From Lineus longissimus (lineage: Eukaryota; Nemertea; Pilidiophora; Heteronemertea; Lineidae): a DNA stretch of 64,000 nucleotides. Where the stretch lies: positions 2,792,001 through 2,856,000 of the forward strand of contig NC_088308.1 in assembly GCF_910592395.1 (NCBI RefSeq), in the 5' to 3' direction. This document shows positions 1-12,811 of this stretch, one piece after another. The notes under the pieces were generated by a model. It was not told the origin of the DNA, ran no database searches, and saw only the letters and a list, made by a program, of their open reading frames with translations. Position 1 is the stretch's first letter. Every line of letters starts with the position of its first letter. The position numbers and the translations under genes are program-made.

Positions 1-2838
1 TAACGAGCTTTCATGGCCTTTGGTGTTCACGGCTCAGGTTCTGCTCCTCCACGATATCAACTTATGTTAAAAGGTAGTGTAACCTTTTGTCAGCTGCTAT
101 GATCTAAGCAGCATCGCACGAGGTGGCCCATATGCTCTGAAAGATCTTGTGCAATGAATGTTTGATCTTCTAGAACAGGCAACAAACGAAACGACACCCC
201 AAGATATGCTTCAAAGATATACTTTTAAGTATGATCTTTACCTGAGAAGTGGTAACAAGAACGAACTTAAGGTCACCTTGTCGTTTTGTTGTTCTTGATG
301 TGTCTTTCTCCAGTCCAAGAGAACATGGTCTCCACTATCTGTCCGTTGTCATTTCTGTCATGTTATGACATGACACGGAAGTCCAATTATCTGTGACAAT
401 GACCTTGCCTCATTCATACATGTGAAGAACATGAGGTTGGCATTTCACTTACGCAGAATTGCAATGTCATGCAAATTGCACATGGTCTGATGACATGACC
501 ACAAGCGACTCTCAAATCACTTTTGGAAGGTTCTGTCATGATTGTTTAGATGCTGGTTTGACCTTAACATCGCTGGGAAGGTTCTTTGAGGGTCATGTGA
601 CTGCTGGTTGATCTTATGTGATTGGGAACGGTTCTTCGGGTCTGCTGAGTTGACCTATGCAAAGTGGGAAATGTTCTTTGATCTTATACTTATCAAAATA
701 TCGTTTTGAAATAGCTGTTTTGGTGACTGTTGGTTGACCTTTCAAAGGTTCTTCATCAAGGAGCAAGAGGTAATTCTCAATCTTCAATCCTAACAAATCC
801 TACTTGGTATCCTGTGCTGGTCTTGCAATTTTAGGCAATCTCAAATCTGATAAAATGGGATACTAATGAAAGGTATGTATCTACTGGCAGTACAGGATTA
901 ACCATCATGTTTCCTTAAGTCAAACACATAGGAATGGACACCAACATACTCCTCCATAACAGAGAGTCAGTTCAACTTTAGTTTGCTGGATTTACTCTAA
1001 TTTCACTTTCATAAGATCAGTATCGCTTCGGCCATCAACACCCTTCAGCACATATTTGCACGTGAACCACTGTTTGTTTGTGTTGAAAGCCAATGGCGGG
1101 TATAGACATGAATGCCTGCACTGGTCTTACATAAGTGTAAATAGAGCTTGTTTCAAGGGCAGGATCATGTAAATTTACAGCAAACTCGAGTGGAACGGAC
1201 CTCCTGTATCTCTGAAACTTCAACATCTGTCCAAGTGGTAAACTGTCTCACAGGACAATGGACACTTAATGTTACAGAGATGCATCCCTTTGATGCATGC
1301 ATCTTATTGATATGTTCGTATTCACAGCTCAATACTTTCTTCAGTCAAGGAATACATGACATCAAATGGAGTTATGGATATCTGGAGATGTTGGTTTGGC
1401 GTTTCTCTCAACAATCTGGTTCATTTAAACATAAACTTAGCCATCTTGCTTGAATTCTCAATATCACTTTGGCTTGATCATGTGCTTTTGCATTGATTTG
1501 GATAGATATAGTTGAAATAGTAGCCTGACTTCAATTTTCTTATAAATACAGTCATAATAAATTGGTTCGATTTTTAGTGGGAGAAAAATCAAAGTTTCTT
1601 GTAAGAATATGAATTCTTTTGACAAGGAAAGATGACAGTTCTTTTTTCATGATTATATAGCCTGTTTTGATAAGTATAACATAGGTAATATCTTAAACGA
1701 CGTACTATCACTTAACAGGGAAATTAGAATCAAGAGGTATCGAGCAAATTTCAGAAATATGTAACCAGTAAAGCTAGCGAGGGGTATTTCCACTTGAATA
1801 GGGTGAGGAAAGAAAGATAACAGCTTACATTGTGCACACTTGTGATGCGGCTGTTATTGGGTCCTCAATTCAAGTTTTTGCAAACTATGCAAAAGAAGGA
1901 AGCCAAAAGGTGAAATAAGTTATTTTTAATTATTAGACATCTACTGAATACCATGGCAACCACAATTTGACATTTAATATAAATGTGTGCATGCAGGCTA
2001 GAAGAATTTCATCCACTATGCAAACCATGAAATGTGATTATTGCCGACATCGGAGTAACTGGTCCGAGTCATGCTAGCGGGTTCCAATCAGTCTTGTTAT
2101 CAACAACATCATGGCAAATTTCCTAATTACAGTTGATATTTCTACAAGGCTGAAATCACTTGGAGCAATATGCAAAGAGAACAACTTGACAACATTCAAC
2201 ACAAAGAGGTGCGAAGGCACAAGATCAAGCTATCGATAGTCAGGCTGTTCAAGATGGCTGACATGCACTGCCAGTGAGATATGTTAGACACTGCACTCTG
2301 GGTGTACATACACGAACATTCCTGAGGCAAGTAGATACTGCACGATTCGCTAGAGTTGCCTAACCTAATGGTTAAAGTTTTGAAATAAAAAGGTCCATAC
2401 AAGAACGACACCAAGTTTGATTTAGACTGCAGGTCATAGGTGTCGCTCTTCAACGACTGTTTTGATTTTTTACATTTGAGAATTGATATTTACAAAGACA
2501 CAGCATCAAGAAATACCATTAACAAGCCGATTTCAGCATCTCTGGAATAACACCAAAAGAAATGCCTTCTTTAGTTCACACATTCAGTATATGCCATGTC
2601 CACTTCCAGCATCAATGCATAAACACAGAACTAGGCCACCAGGTTCTGGTGTCTTAGACTCTCTGCTGCATCTTTGTCAAGAATAGATGTCAGTACATCT
2701 ACCAAGAGTAGTATGCCGAGTTACAGGACACCGACACATACTTACAAGTGGCACAGGCATTTCTTATTATCAACTAGGTAAATTGTAACTTAGCATTTTA
2801 GTGTGTGCTATACCACATGAATTGAAATAACCATGCAC
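1..2838 (-). other. Rbfox: RBFOX intron downstream of the RNP1 exon (partial)
   Basis: On the minus strand this is the intron that follows the 93-nt RRM exon. I looked for the expected next exon, which in other animals starts with a Val-Asn-Asn-Ala-Thr-Ala-Arg stretch, and could not find it, so the gene probably continues off the left edge. Three UGCAUG elements occur in the transcribed sense (plus-strand CATGCA at 468-473, 1296-1301 and 1990-1995), beyond the one embedded in the 5' splice site. No other gene, repeat family or RNA is recognisable; the short open frames look like chance. Confidence 0.7.
2832..2837 (-). promoter_or_regulatory. UGCAUG Fox-binding element embedded in the 5' splice site
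   Basis: On the minus strand the exon ends GAG and the intron begins GTGCATGG. The TGCATG covers intron positions +2 to +7, so U1 snRNP and an RBFOX protein would compete for the same bases. In mammalian FOX1/FOX2 genes, Fox elements overlapping the splice sites of this exon mediate its autoregulated skipping. The motif is seen directly; its function here is inferred. Confidence 0.75.
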
Positions 2839-2931
2839 CTCAATCTTTCGTCCCTCAACCACAGTGCCGTTCAATTTTTCTCGTGCTCGGTCTGCGTCTG
2901 CACTATTTTGGAAAGTTACAAAACCGAATCC
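2839..2931 (-). CDS. Rbfox: RBFOX coding exon 5: second half of RRM (RNP1), 93 nt
   Basis: This exon encodes 31 residues, from GFGFVTF (the RNP1 motif) to EGRKIE, and is almost identical to vertebrate Fox proteins. Counted from the proposed start it covers residues 155-185. It carries the aromatic pair F156/F158 (human FOX1 F158/F160) and R182 (human R184), which in the human FOX1-RNA structure contact UGCAUG. It is flanked by CATGCAG acceptor and GTGCAT donor sequences, with phase 0 at both ends, and its length of 93 nt equals the mammalian exon. Skipping would leave the frame open but delete RNP1, as in the mammalian delta-RRM isoforms. The donor is far from GTAAGT because a UGCAUG occupies it. 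RBFOX proteins bind UGCAUG in pre-mRNA in the nucleus to enhance or repress exons, and in 3' UTRs. Assignment is secure; regulation is inferred. Confidence 0.97.
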
Positions 2932-2934
2932 CTG

Positions 2935-2940
2935 CATGCA
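2935..2940 (-). promoter_or_regulatory. UGCAUG Fox-binding element against the 3' splice site
   Basis: The acceptor reads TGCATGCAG followed by the first exon base at 2931. The TGCATG ends directly before the terminal CAG, replacing the end of the polypyrimidine tract. Occupancy by RBFOX should hinder recognition of the acceptor by U2AF. It mirrors the element in the 5' splice site of the same exon. Confidence 0.75.
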
Positions 2941-2956
2941 CGAGGAAAATAAGGAG

Positions 2957-2962
2957 CATGCA
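2957..2962 (-). promoter_or_regulatory. UGCAUG element 26-31 nt upstream of the RNP1 exon
   Basis: A third TGCATG lies at intron positions -26 to -31 relative to the 93-nt exon, in the usual branch-point zone. Upstream Fox elements generally repress the following exon. It forms a cluster with the two splice-site elements. Confidence 0.65.
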
Positions 2963-3753
2963 TTAAATTCGTGCAAATCAACAAAACATGGCATTAATAA
3001 ATATATATATGTATATGTATGATTTACAAGTACATCATGCCTACACATGATGATTGTACACGGAACCCACTTTAAACGACACTAAAAGTCAAAGAGAGCA
3101 ATTCTTGACACTTTCAAGAAACACGAGAATCAAAAGGAAATTAAACTTATTTGAAATCTGATTTAAGCTCATTTCAAATATAACTAAATGAAAGATTCAC
3201 TCAGTTAAGCTTCTTTCCCAGAGGAATCAAGTGTTTGGTTAAAGGATAAGAGATTGCTGATGAGCTTTGCTGACAGTCTTTGAGTGGGTTTCGCGTACGG
3301 ACATGGCAACACTGAAGACACAATGTATATAGAGACAGACATGCTCAGAGAGTCAAGAAGCGACATGCTGCCATGCCACATGATACAAAAGATAAGACGA
3401 GGTTTGAGAGATGACAACACAGGGAGAATAAGGGAGGGTTAACTCATTTACTACAAGCCTCTCGTCTGGGGAATCAAACCAGATGGCAGAAGTCCCTATT
3501 TGACTGAGGAAATGAAGAACGAATCTCATATAGTCTCAGGAACTCTGAAGTCCAGAGTAGACTGGTAATGAGATTGCTCATTCTGGCTTGGTAGCCAATG
3601 AGTAACAGGGAGAGTAAGGGAACAGAATGGGAAATAGGAATGAAGGGAAGATGAAGACCTTTCTGAAGGACACAAATCTGATGTTCGGAGCATCCACCGT
3701 TCACTACCGGCTTACACGGCTAACATGCCTTATGTTAGTTTCATTCTAATCCT

Positions 3754-3772
3754 GCATGCCTGCATGCCTGCA
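3754..3772. repeat. GCATGCCT short direct repeat
   Basis: An 8-bp unit with the sense CTGCATGC is repeated two to three times just above the RNP1 exon. Because GCATGC is palindromic, each unit presents GCAUG, the minimal RBFOX core, on both strands. It could be a simple duplication with no role. Confidence 0.6.
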
Positions 3773-3960
3773 GTGAACGGTCATGCAACTTGACCTTGGT
3801 AGAGGTCGTTTGTATCTTCAAGGTCAGGAAGGGTTTTAGAGGAGGAATGGATGAAGGAACAAGAAGGGGAAAGTAAGAACGATGATGGAAAATGGAAGTC
3901 AATGGAGTGACGATTCTGCCCAAGAATTTTACAACTTATTCTATATACAAATGAAACCTA

Positions 3961-3973
3961 GGGGGTGGGGGGG
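3961..3973 (+). repeat. Poly-G tract
   Basis: Five G, one T and seven G in a row on the plus strand. Homopolymers of this kind are error-prone in sequencing, so the length is uncertain. Confidence 0.8.
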
Positions 3974-4639
3974 TTTTGTTAGTTATATTTAAAAGCATAA
4001 TATAACAAAATGCAACAAAATATCATGTGTGCACATATCGTCCACAAAATGCAACTAAAACAGGGTTGATGTATTGTTAGTAGGTCAGGGAGGTAAAAGC
4101 ATGGCAAATAAACACAACATAATGAAAGACACTAGAGGGATTACATAAGGATGTTCTAATGGAAATGAAATTAATGAATGGTAATTCTCATCTAATGGAA
4201 ACAAACCAATCATAATCTAACAAAACAGAAAGCTAACGAAATTTTACTTGACACTCAACTACTGAGGAATACATGACCGGAGCACATCATACACTGGTAT
4301 CTCTTTTTTTGTGCTCGTTAGGCTGGGAGTACATTCGATTCACAGCGGCAAACCAACGCATCATAAACTCTAATTAATCGAAAGTATACACTTTCAATCA
4401 AGACCAAGGCTAAACAAATCAAACTAAACTTTGATAATGAGTGGAAGGTATTTTAAATCAAATCAGGAAACTAAAGACAAAGGTGAATCAAGCATTTCAT
4501 TTAGATCTTCAAGGCCACGAAAAGTGCCACTTAATTGGCTTATTGAATCAAAGAACACATTTTGCGACAGCTTTGTGTTCTTCCATTTTCACTTATTTCA
4601 CTCACTAATGAGTTCAAGTCTGATCACGTAATGTCAATA

Positions 4640-4870
4640 TTTGTGGGCATCGTCACTCAAAGAAAAGGAATTGGAGATATAAGCAGAGTAGAGAGAGGCG
4701 GAAGGAAAGGATAGAGGAGGATGGATTATTTGATGAGGATGGCGATGATGGGTGGAAAGGGAAAGGGTAAAGGGGATTGGTGGGGTATGGTTGGGGGAGG
4801 CTGGAGGGAAGGGTACTAGCGGACGTCTAGAGGGCTGGGGGAGGACAGGATGACATCTGGTACAGCTTCT
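4640..4870 (+). repeat. Purine-rich block with potential G-quadruplex
   Basis: The plus strand is dominated by A and G over about 230 nt. It contains G-runs at 4759-4761, 4765-4767, 4772-4775, 4782-4785 and 4793-4797, spaced 3-7 nt apart, which fits a G-quadruplex pattern on the template strand of the RBFOX gene. The transcript would carry a long C/U-rich tract, a possible site for pyrimidine-tract binding proteins. The long minus-strand open frame over this block is Ser/Pro-rich and best explained by low complexity, not by coding. Confidence 0.55.
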
Positions 4871-7800
4871 AGGGGAATGGGACTGGGACAACGACTGAAA
4901 TGGGAAAGATGACATAATGGGGATGGAGATGGGGTACAGAGTGACAACATAAATGATGATGATTGATTTTTGCCTGGTCACTTTTACGGCAAGATGAAGG
5001 TATAGGATGGAGAAGACTGAAATGTAACCCAGGGGTAAGAATTTGTCAATTTTGATATCTTACAAGAAGAATACAAACAAAAATGTCTATTATGCATATG
5101 TCACACAGTCAACACCAAAGCTATACAACACATCATCCTGATATGGTAAAACTGACCATGCAAAGAGTATGTATTATAAATTGATCGGGGAATGACAGCT
5201 TCCAAACAAAATCCTGCAGAATCTCATGAACCACACTAATGCCAACAAATGGTTACTTTACGAAAGGATGCCAACTACTATGATGTGATAACCGATTCCC
5301 ACCGCAAATGTCCCGCCAGCAATCGTCAATAGGCACACGGTAACTATGGGCATGAACTCATCTATAACCCACTCATATGCACACAACCATGCACTGAATC
5401 CCACAGGATCACAAGATAACATGCCTTCCACAAGGGATAGGGAGGGATGTGATATAGGGTTGACACAAAAAAAAACAACGAGGTCAGCGCCCATACCAAA
5501 TTGGTTGAAAAAAACAGAAGGTGCCCATAGTCACAATAGTTCACTTTTCCTTGAATTGGAGCACTCAAAGACACAAGAAGTACAAGGAACCCAAAACAAA
5601 ATGCTCATACCACTAAAACTTGGTATCGCAGAATACCAAGCGGTCTACTACACAGGTCTTGCCTAGGATTTCTCTATTCATTACACATAGAGCATGCCAA
5701 GAGCATGCAATAGAACATAAACAAGTCCCTCTTGACACTCACCAGTGAGCTGCGTGTTTGAATTAGAAAACCTTGATTTATTTTGTTGTCAATATCATTA
5801 TATCAATACTGGTTGTAAATAACACAGTGGATGTGATTATTTTATCGAAAATGATGGTGCAACGGTGAAACAACCAGGCAGGTTTGAGTAGGGTGAGAGA
5901 AAGTAGAGAGGTATCCAATCACCAAGAAATTAGATCTGGGGTGAGTCAATACATTGTTCTAGTGACAGAACAGAAAAGAATAGTCCACGGATTAATCAGA
6001 ATTAGAAAACGTCCTCAAAACTGCACCAGATTTTTTCAAACTTTTGATTATCGCAAACAAGAATACGTCATGCGTTCAAGGCTTTATTAATCAAATGCTA
6101 GATAGTTATTGTAAATTAAAAGTTAAGCATCGATTCAATTGTTTATGATTTTCTTAAAGAGAAAATACTGGCAAAGCGAACAATACGAACACAGGACAGT
6201 GAATGTCAGACGATACAAACATTCTAGTCAAGACCTTTCAAGAAATGCTCACGATTATATTTTGGAATTTTTTGTCAGATTTTGTCACCCCAAGGAAAAG
6301 ACAGTTACAGGCACCGTGCCCATGAAGGGAATTAGGGATCAGCAAGGAGCCAGGACAGAAATCAAATTTTAAATTTTCATTTTTCGGATTTCATAGGTTT
6401 TGATCAAAAGGGCAGTTGCTTTTAGTTTCGGTCAGTTAAGACAAGACAGGGGTTCTGCAACAGATTTGCAACAGGGAATCTTCTTAAAATGTAATTTCAA
6501 ACAAAATTCCTGAGCTAAAATGGTATTCAGGATCATCAACATAAATTCAATTGAAACAGTTAAGACGAAGTTTCAAGCCTATCAACATTTCAAATGAATC
6601 CAAATTTCCCACCAGAATCCACGACAAGATGTTTGAGAAGAAATGCAAGTCGAAGAAATGCCAAGTTGTAGCTTTAAGTCCCTGAACTAATCAGACAAGT
6701 GTCACAATGCAAGTCCCAAATGATCATATGATTGCCACTCAAGCAATCTAATAAATTGGCATGGCTTACTTCCTCTAAGCAAGATTGCATCCCCCATTTT
6801 TACTACGAGGCTGAAATTAATCCTGACAGAAGTTATGCGATTTGACTTGAAGTCGAGCACTGGGTAAAAAGCAAGTCCAATTCATTCAACCTGCTCCTGA
6901 TCAATCCTTTCAGTTAATTAGAGTGACCTCACTTGATATGAGTTATTTCGGATTGAGTTTGTGAACATTAAAAGTCAGGAAACAAGAAAAAATTCAAAAA
7001 TACTGACATCTGTGAAAAAATACCCCTACTCATGAATAGGTTTATACACCTACTGATGACAACCGAAGCTGGACATTGCCAATGTCATTTCAGGGTGGCA
7101 AAGATTTCACACAATATCTACATTATAACATGGACACATGCACATAGTCCGACATATACATGGTGACACACATTTTTATTCTAAAAACTACCATTCCTGT
7201 GATCAATGCCAAACAAGCAACAGATTATGAAAGACACTAGAAACCATCATGGAAGGAGAAACTGCTGAATATTTGACACCAGGACTTCAAAGGACATCGA
7301 ATATTGCAACGATTATTGGTGTCTACGTCAGACACCCACTATTCTTCCCACCGAGGTGGCAGGGGAATTTGACACTGTGGATGACAGCCACTGGCAGGGG
7401 AATTGTACTGAGGATGACACCCATTGAAGTGCTCATGTCAAGTATGCCAATATTCGCAAGAACGAACGTCACAGACAAAGTGCAAGGAAGATGGAAGACT
7501 CTCGCAGAGACTTTTTGCCATATCAGGTGCAACTTTGGATGCTGGTCAACATCACCATGTCATGGAGGAAAACCCTGTTGCCACTATTTCAACTGAATCA
7601 CTTTGTAGTGGACAGCAATCACATCCTATCCAGCGTGAAGATTTTTGATTTGAACTTGATCTTCTGGTAAGTGAGCTCTTAGCTGCCTCATGGTTGGCTC
7701 TTAACTCTGTGTTGTATTGAAGGAACCAGGGCCACCGGAGACCTACACGGTTGAAGAAAGTTGCCCTCTATCACATCATACTGGGTTTTGGAATCAAAAC

Positions 7801-9507
7801 TGGGACCTGTCAATCCAACTTAAAATGTGTATGTAAAGGTCAAATAAACCAATGGTGTCAGAAAACTAATGGTATTTTCATTAGCCATAGCAGAGAAAGC
7901 TAATGGAAGTCTGAAGCTTTCTGTGGCATCACAGGAGCAACACTAGCGAAGGTCAATCCTTCTTCACCGACAGCAGATGTTGATGGCACGCTAGAGGATG
8001 ATCCCCCAGGCTAAAAGCTACATGTCTGAAACAGCTCCACGGACTGCACTCTCGCAATGTCACAGTAATGAATTTGAGATCAATCGCCTTTATTGATCCT
8101 TAGCAAGTGTATAGCAAAGCGATCTTATCTAGCATTTGGCTTGGCCAGAATAAGCCACTGCTGGTTGCTGCCGCGGGAGTATTAAAAGGGAGATGAACCA
8201 ATTAACTTAATACCATCAGGAGCATTGGACAGGACTGGGGAGTATGCTTTGTACCCATTAGAATAAGAAGTGGTACATTTACGAGGAAATCATTCTGTCA
8301 AGCTATGACCTACAACTAGACTTCATCTTGAAGTCATTGTTAGCTATGCTGTGACAGGTTTTATCTGATTTAACTTGCATTATGAAACATGCATTTTGAA
8401 ATATCCATAGGAGGAATCATGGAAAGCACTCCTTTTCATTTCTTTTCTATTGAGCTTGAAGAACAAAGACATCTCCACAGTAGTATGCAGCGATTCAGCC
8501 ATCAGAGATCTAGTTTAATTAGAGAACACTCCAGAAAGGTATTGATCCAGACACGTTCTGACAAAGACTAACACCAATTCACCCAAATGAAGACAGAAGG
8601 TCAACAAATCAAAATTGGTCTTCTTTTCTCATTCAGTCTGATCAGCTTGCCAATCCGCGATTAAGGAATTACATGAGATTGAATTGACTCGCGATTGAGA
8701 AGAGCTGCAGGGCAACACTTCAAACAGAAGGACAGATGGAATATCGTGAATCATATAAGACTGTCAATATTTACGGCACTGAAAGACTCGGAAACAAAAC
8801 CACCTTTTTCTACATTCCCAACGGAAACCCATTCTGCCACTTAGACAGGGATGACATGAATATGAAATAGTCCTGGAATGGCCAAGCAACATTTCACAAA
8901 CTATGACAAACTAGCCATTTCACTATACGAGTGTCACAAACTCTTTGATAAGTGATTACGAACCCACCTTGATGATTTGAAACATGAAATTGCCTCCAAT
9001 GGCCAAGATTCCAAGTGCAACATCTTGCATACTACATGTACAACAAACTAGCTTTTTACACATGCACGTCTTTATGGCCTATTTGATGGTGAGATGCAAA
9101 GCGGTTACTTGAGGACGTTTAGATGATTCAGGCAGTCTGAGGTAAATGCACCAGAATGCACTAGTGCTGTAACGATTCAAGATACACAACACTTGCCGAT
9201 AATACCAATACGTTTAGTGCTAGAAGCCAGGACGATAAACTCGGTTGAATCGACATATCGCAACCATCAGGGCTACCAGGGGATTTGATGCAAAACAAGA
9301 GAGAATAGACATTAGTTATCGTGATGAGTCATTCGACAATGAACGCAGAGAAATCTCTCGTGGACTCTTTACTTCTCCATTCCATTGTTAGGCACTATCA
9401 ATCACCAAGCATACAAGCAATATCCTCATCGTCACAGGCAAAGGAGAGGACCCGGGGTGTGCACAGGCATTAGGAAGCTGTCATTCCCATAAAATAATAC
9501 ACATAGC

Positions 9508-9525
9508 AATGAATGAATGAATGAA
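9508..9525 (+). repeat. AATG tetranucleotide microsatellite
   Basis: About four tandem copies of AATG inside an RBFOX intron. It is short and unremarkable but likely polymorphic. Confidence 0.8.
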
Positions 9526-12500
9526 GTTGATATAGAGTAATCATGAGATGAGACAAGATGCATTCATTAGGTGCTAGCAGAGTTTCTAAAAGTTATTTGA
9601 CAAATTTCTCAATTTTATGTCAGTGTAATTTGTATTTTTGTCAAGATGGACATAAAAGAGGAGAAAGCCACTATATGTTATGCTTGGACCCATGTGCAAT
9701 GGCCACGTCATGAAAGACCACAACAATTGTACTAGGTCTACAACTGCACCACTTTACCTTACATGTTTACCGTATAGGATTTATTTCATCCAGTCATGCT
9801 ATCCAAACCCATCATAGGGAACATTAAGCAAAATAGAGCATGGATTATTTTCATCACTAGCTTTTTTTCACCGACACAGCTACTTGATGGGGCTCTTCAA
9901 TGAAAAATCAATGCCTGGTATTGCTAAACCATTCATTACGCAGACCATCTCTGCAGGGAAACTATCACTTTAATCACGTATCAGAATCCAGGTACGCCAA
10001 ATGGGGATCGCCCATGAAAAATCCATCACTCATATATTCTGTAATATTGTTCCATTTTCACTGGTCATCATTATTGTGTAAGGAATCACTCAGTTTCACT
10101 TCATTAGGAAAAGTCATTTCCAATCGGCATCATGAGAATTTAACGAGATGCCTTTCCAACAGGAACACAACACGATATTTTGAAGATTTTATAAAATCCT
10201 TATTTCTCTGGATAAACCCCCCAAATTTCTTTAAACGTGATAAAGTTTTTGTCCATTTGGATAATGAAAACATCACAAACAAAATCTATGGCTTGGCTCC
10301 TCAGTCATTTCATGTACAAGCGACATGCCATAAAAACTACTTTCAGCACCTAATACAAGTCATCTTGCCCCATAATGGCATGTATACATGTAAATTATGC
10401 AATACATATGTGATATATACGACAATGTGATAATATTCAATACAATAACAGCACTACATTTCATGACTTCAAATTACTTTAGCTTAGTCGTCATCTTGAC
10501 TTCAGGTGAACTAAACGTCATGAAATATTCAATGATAATGATTTTAATATCAAATTCTATTACATTAGCTCTTTACTTAATTACTTTCTTCTTGATGTCA
10601 AATAACAAGATTAAAATCAGATTTAATCAAATTCTCATCAAGACATTTTAGCGTGATTCAATTAGTAATGCATCTTTGAGGAAAGTAACCGTCATGAATA
10701 TAGAGAAGAACAGGGAGTTGACAAACCAAGAACAGACTGCTTTCAAAAACAAAGCATTCAAATCAATGAAGACCCTAATCCCACAGGTCACCAAACAACC
10801 AGCTACCAGACGCAAAGTCACCTTTAGAAAGCATACCAGAGGTACAACCAGCTATCAGACAGCACATCATTCCTATTCAGGACCAGATGCATCAGCAACG
10901 TCAAAGGACTTTTGACATCATCAGGGAACCTCTGCATTATTCATAACCATTTCCGTTGTAACCTCTAAATCACCACATCAAAACTGCCCAGTTTCCTTCA
11001 GAAGGACACCAAAAACGAAGGCAGGAAGATATGAAGGCATTCATTTACAGGCAGAGGATTTCACATTGGTAGAAAATGCTAATGTTTGTAGCATCGTTTT
11101 CTTTAGGGACAGAATCTGTGGATTATCAAATAAAAGCAGCTTTCAAAACCTGTCCAATACCAAAGTCATCTCACAGACATTTGAAAAATACTCAAGAGAA
11201 TATCATTTTTGACGTGCTCTTACATTGAGAGATATGACATTCTTCAGACTTTCTTAGACATCATAACTTCAACAGGAGGCCTTTAAAGTTTTTCAGATAT
11301 CCGGATTGGCATCTTCTGTCAACTCTCAGTGGAAAACGAAACATAAAGCTTAGAGTGGAATACAATCTGGAATTCTCCCCGAAATCGTTAACCTTGCGAT
11401 TGAGAAACTACTGCCGTTTCCTCATTGAACCTGAATAAGAGCAACGCAATGAGCCAATAGCTTTGGTTTGTTGTCAAGGAGCTCTGGAGCGTAACCTGAG
11501 CCAGAGAATATTGGATAAGGATCAATACTCACGCAAGTCTCCTGTTACCTACAGCGTTGTCGGGAACAATAGGATGTGCAAGATGGTTCCACTCACAGGC
11601 AACCACACAAAGAAACCAATAACAGAGCAGGACTGAGATGCCGCAAGGAGGAGGAACAACAGCAACCCAGGGCAATGAACATGTTTTCTAAGGGACTCTA
11701 GCCAGACAGTTTCCCTTAGACAAGATCAGCAAGATTTCTCAGGCACCTCAAGACGGTTCCATGTGGGGAGGAAAAATGGGAACCAAGGGCGTTAAATCAA
11801 GGCACTTCACTTTACATATTAGAGAGTTGTAACTTTGGTAGAACATGTAATCAACATGGTGGAAACATTGCAAGCAGGATCCATCAAGGAGCAAACAAGA
11901 AAAAAGCCAACAGGAATGGAAAACCAAGAAAGTCAATGCAATGGCTGAAGAAGAGGAGGAGTTCCACAACACAGGGGCAATACCCAAAGACCTTTACAAG
12001 ATTACGGATGACATGTGCTCCCTCTTCCAAAGACAAAACCATTATTCCAAGACACCGCACCAATTTTTACCTTACATGAATGTCACAACTGTGTGGTACT
12101 GCATAGTGTTAGCACTTAGCAGCAGCCTCGAAGAAAAGCAACAAGATGTCCAACCAAGACATTGTCCCCAATGGACAATGTACACGAGACATTTCATCTT
12201 AAAGTTTTGATGCTTGCTAACATCACACTGGTGCATGGCACCATACAGTTGTTTACTACAAAGAATAGAGTATTGCATGACTGCTGTTTCTTCTTGAAAG
12301 ATATCCAACTGTTGCCATGAGCCACCAACTGATCAAGTAGAGCAACCCGATACAAGCATGTAAATTATATTGTAGGAGGTTTTGCTGAAGAACTGTGCCT
12401 AAAAAACTTCCAGGCTATTAGAAGAGAATGAGAAACCATTGCAGATAGGTGCTGCACACGTCCAACTCATGTATTCTGTTACAAATGAGCACTGCAATAG

Positions 12501-12811
12501 CCATGTTGCTCTGGCTGTGAGAAGCTTGGAATGCATGGAACATTCTGTGAGAATTTGGAAAAGGTGAAGTCGCTTCAACTGCCCGAATAACAATTTGGGA
12601 CATATGGTGCCAAAAGCAGACACTGGAACATTTGGAACTTGTGGTCCAAGAAAAGAACCAAGATGACGATGAATCAAAAACCATTAGAAAATACCATCTG
12701 CGTTTCTCTATATTCATGCCAATTTGCCTCCACTCTAGAAGATGTCTGTAGATTTTTGCTTAAAAAGATGTTTTCTTTAATCTTAAGAATAGGTAATGAA
12801 ACGGTACTCAC

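Larger units (their letters stand above)
2932..12811 (-). other. Rbfox: RBFOX intron between the 54-nt and 93-nt RRM exons
   Basis: This is a 9.9-kb intron with GTGAGT at its donor end (12811) and TGCATGCAG at its acceptor end (2932). It contains many UGCAUG elements in the transcribed sense: plus-strand CATGCA at 2935, 2957, 3782, 5157, 5388, 5704, 7137, 8388 and 9061. It also holds a purine-rich, G-rich block (about 4640-4870), a GCATGCCT direct repeat near 3754-3772, a G-run at 3961-3973 and an AATG microsatellite at 9508-9525. A 176-codon open frame at 9900-10430 (plus) has no recognisable protein character. No gene was recognised. Confidence 0.85.

Noticed and set aside
1-2838. Next RBFOX exon (end of the RRM, Asn-Asn-Ala-Thr-Ala-Arg region)
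   Set aside because: Searched by eye on the minus strand and not found; probably left of the window.
4634-4981. 115-codon minus-strand frame rich in Ser/Pro/His
   Set aside because: It is produced by the purine-rich low-complexity block on the plus strand.
5258-5494. Hydrophobic 78-codon minus frame resembling membrane segments
   Set aside because: No family resemblance, short, intronic; hydrophobic chance frames are common in T-rich strands.
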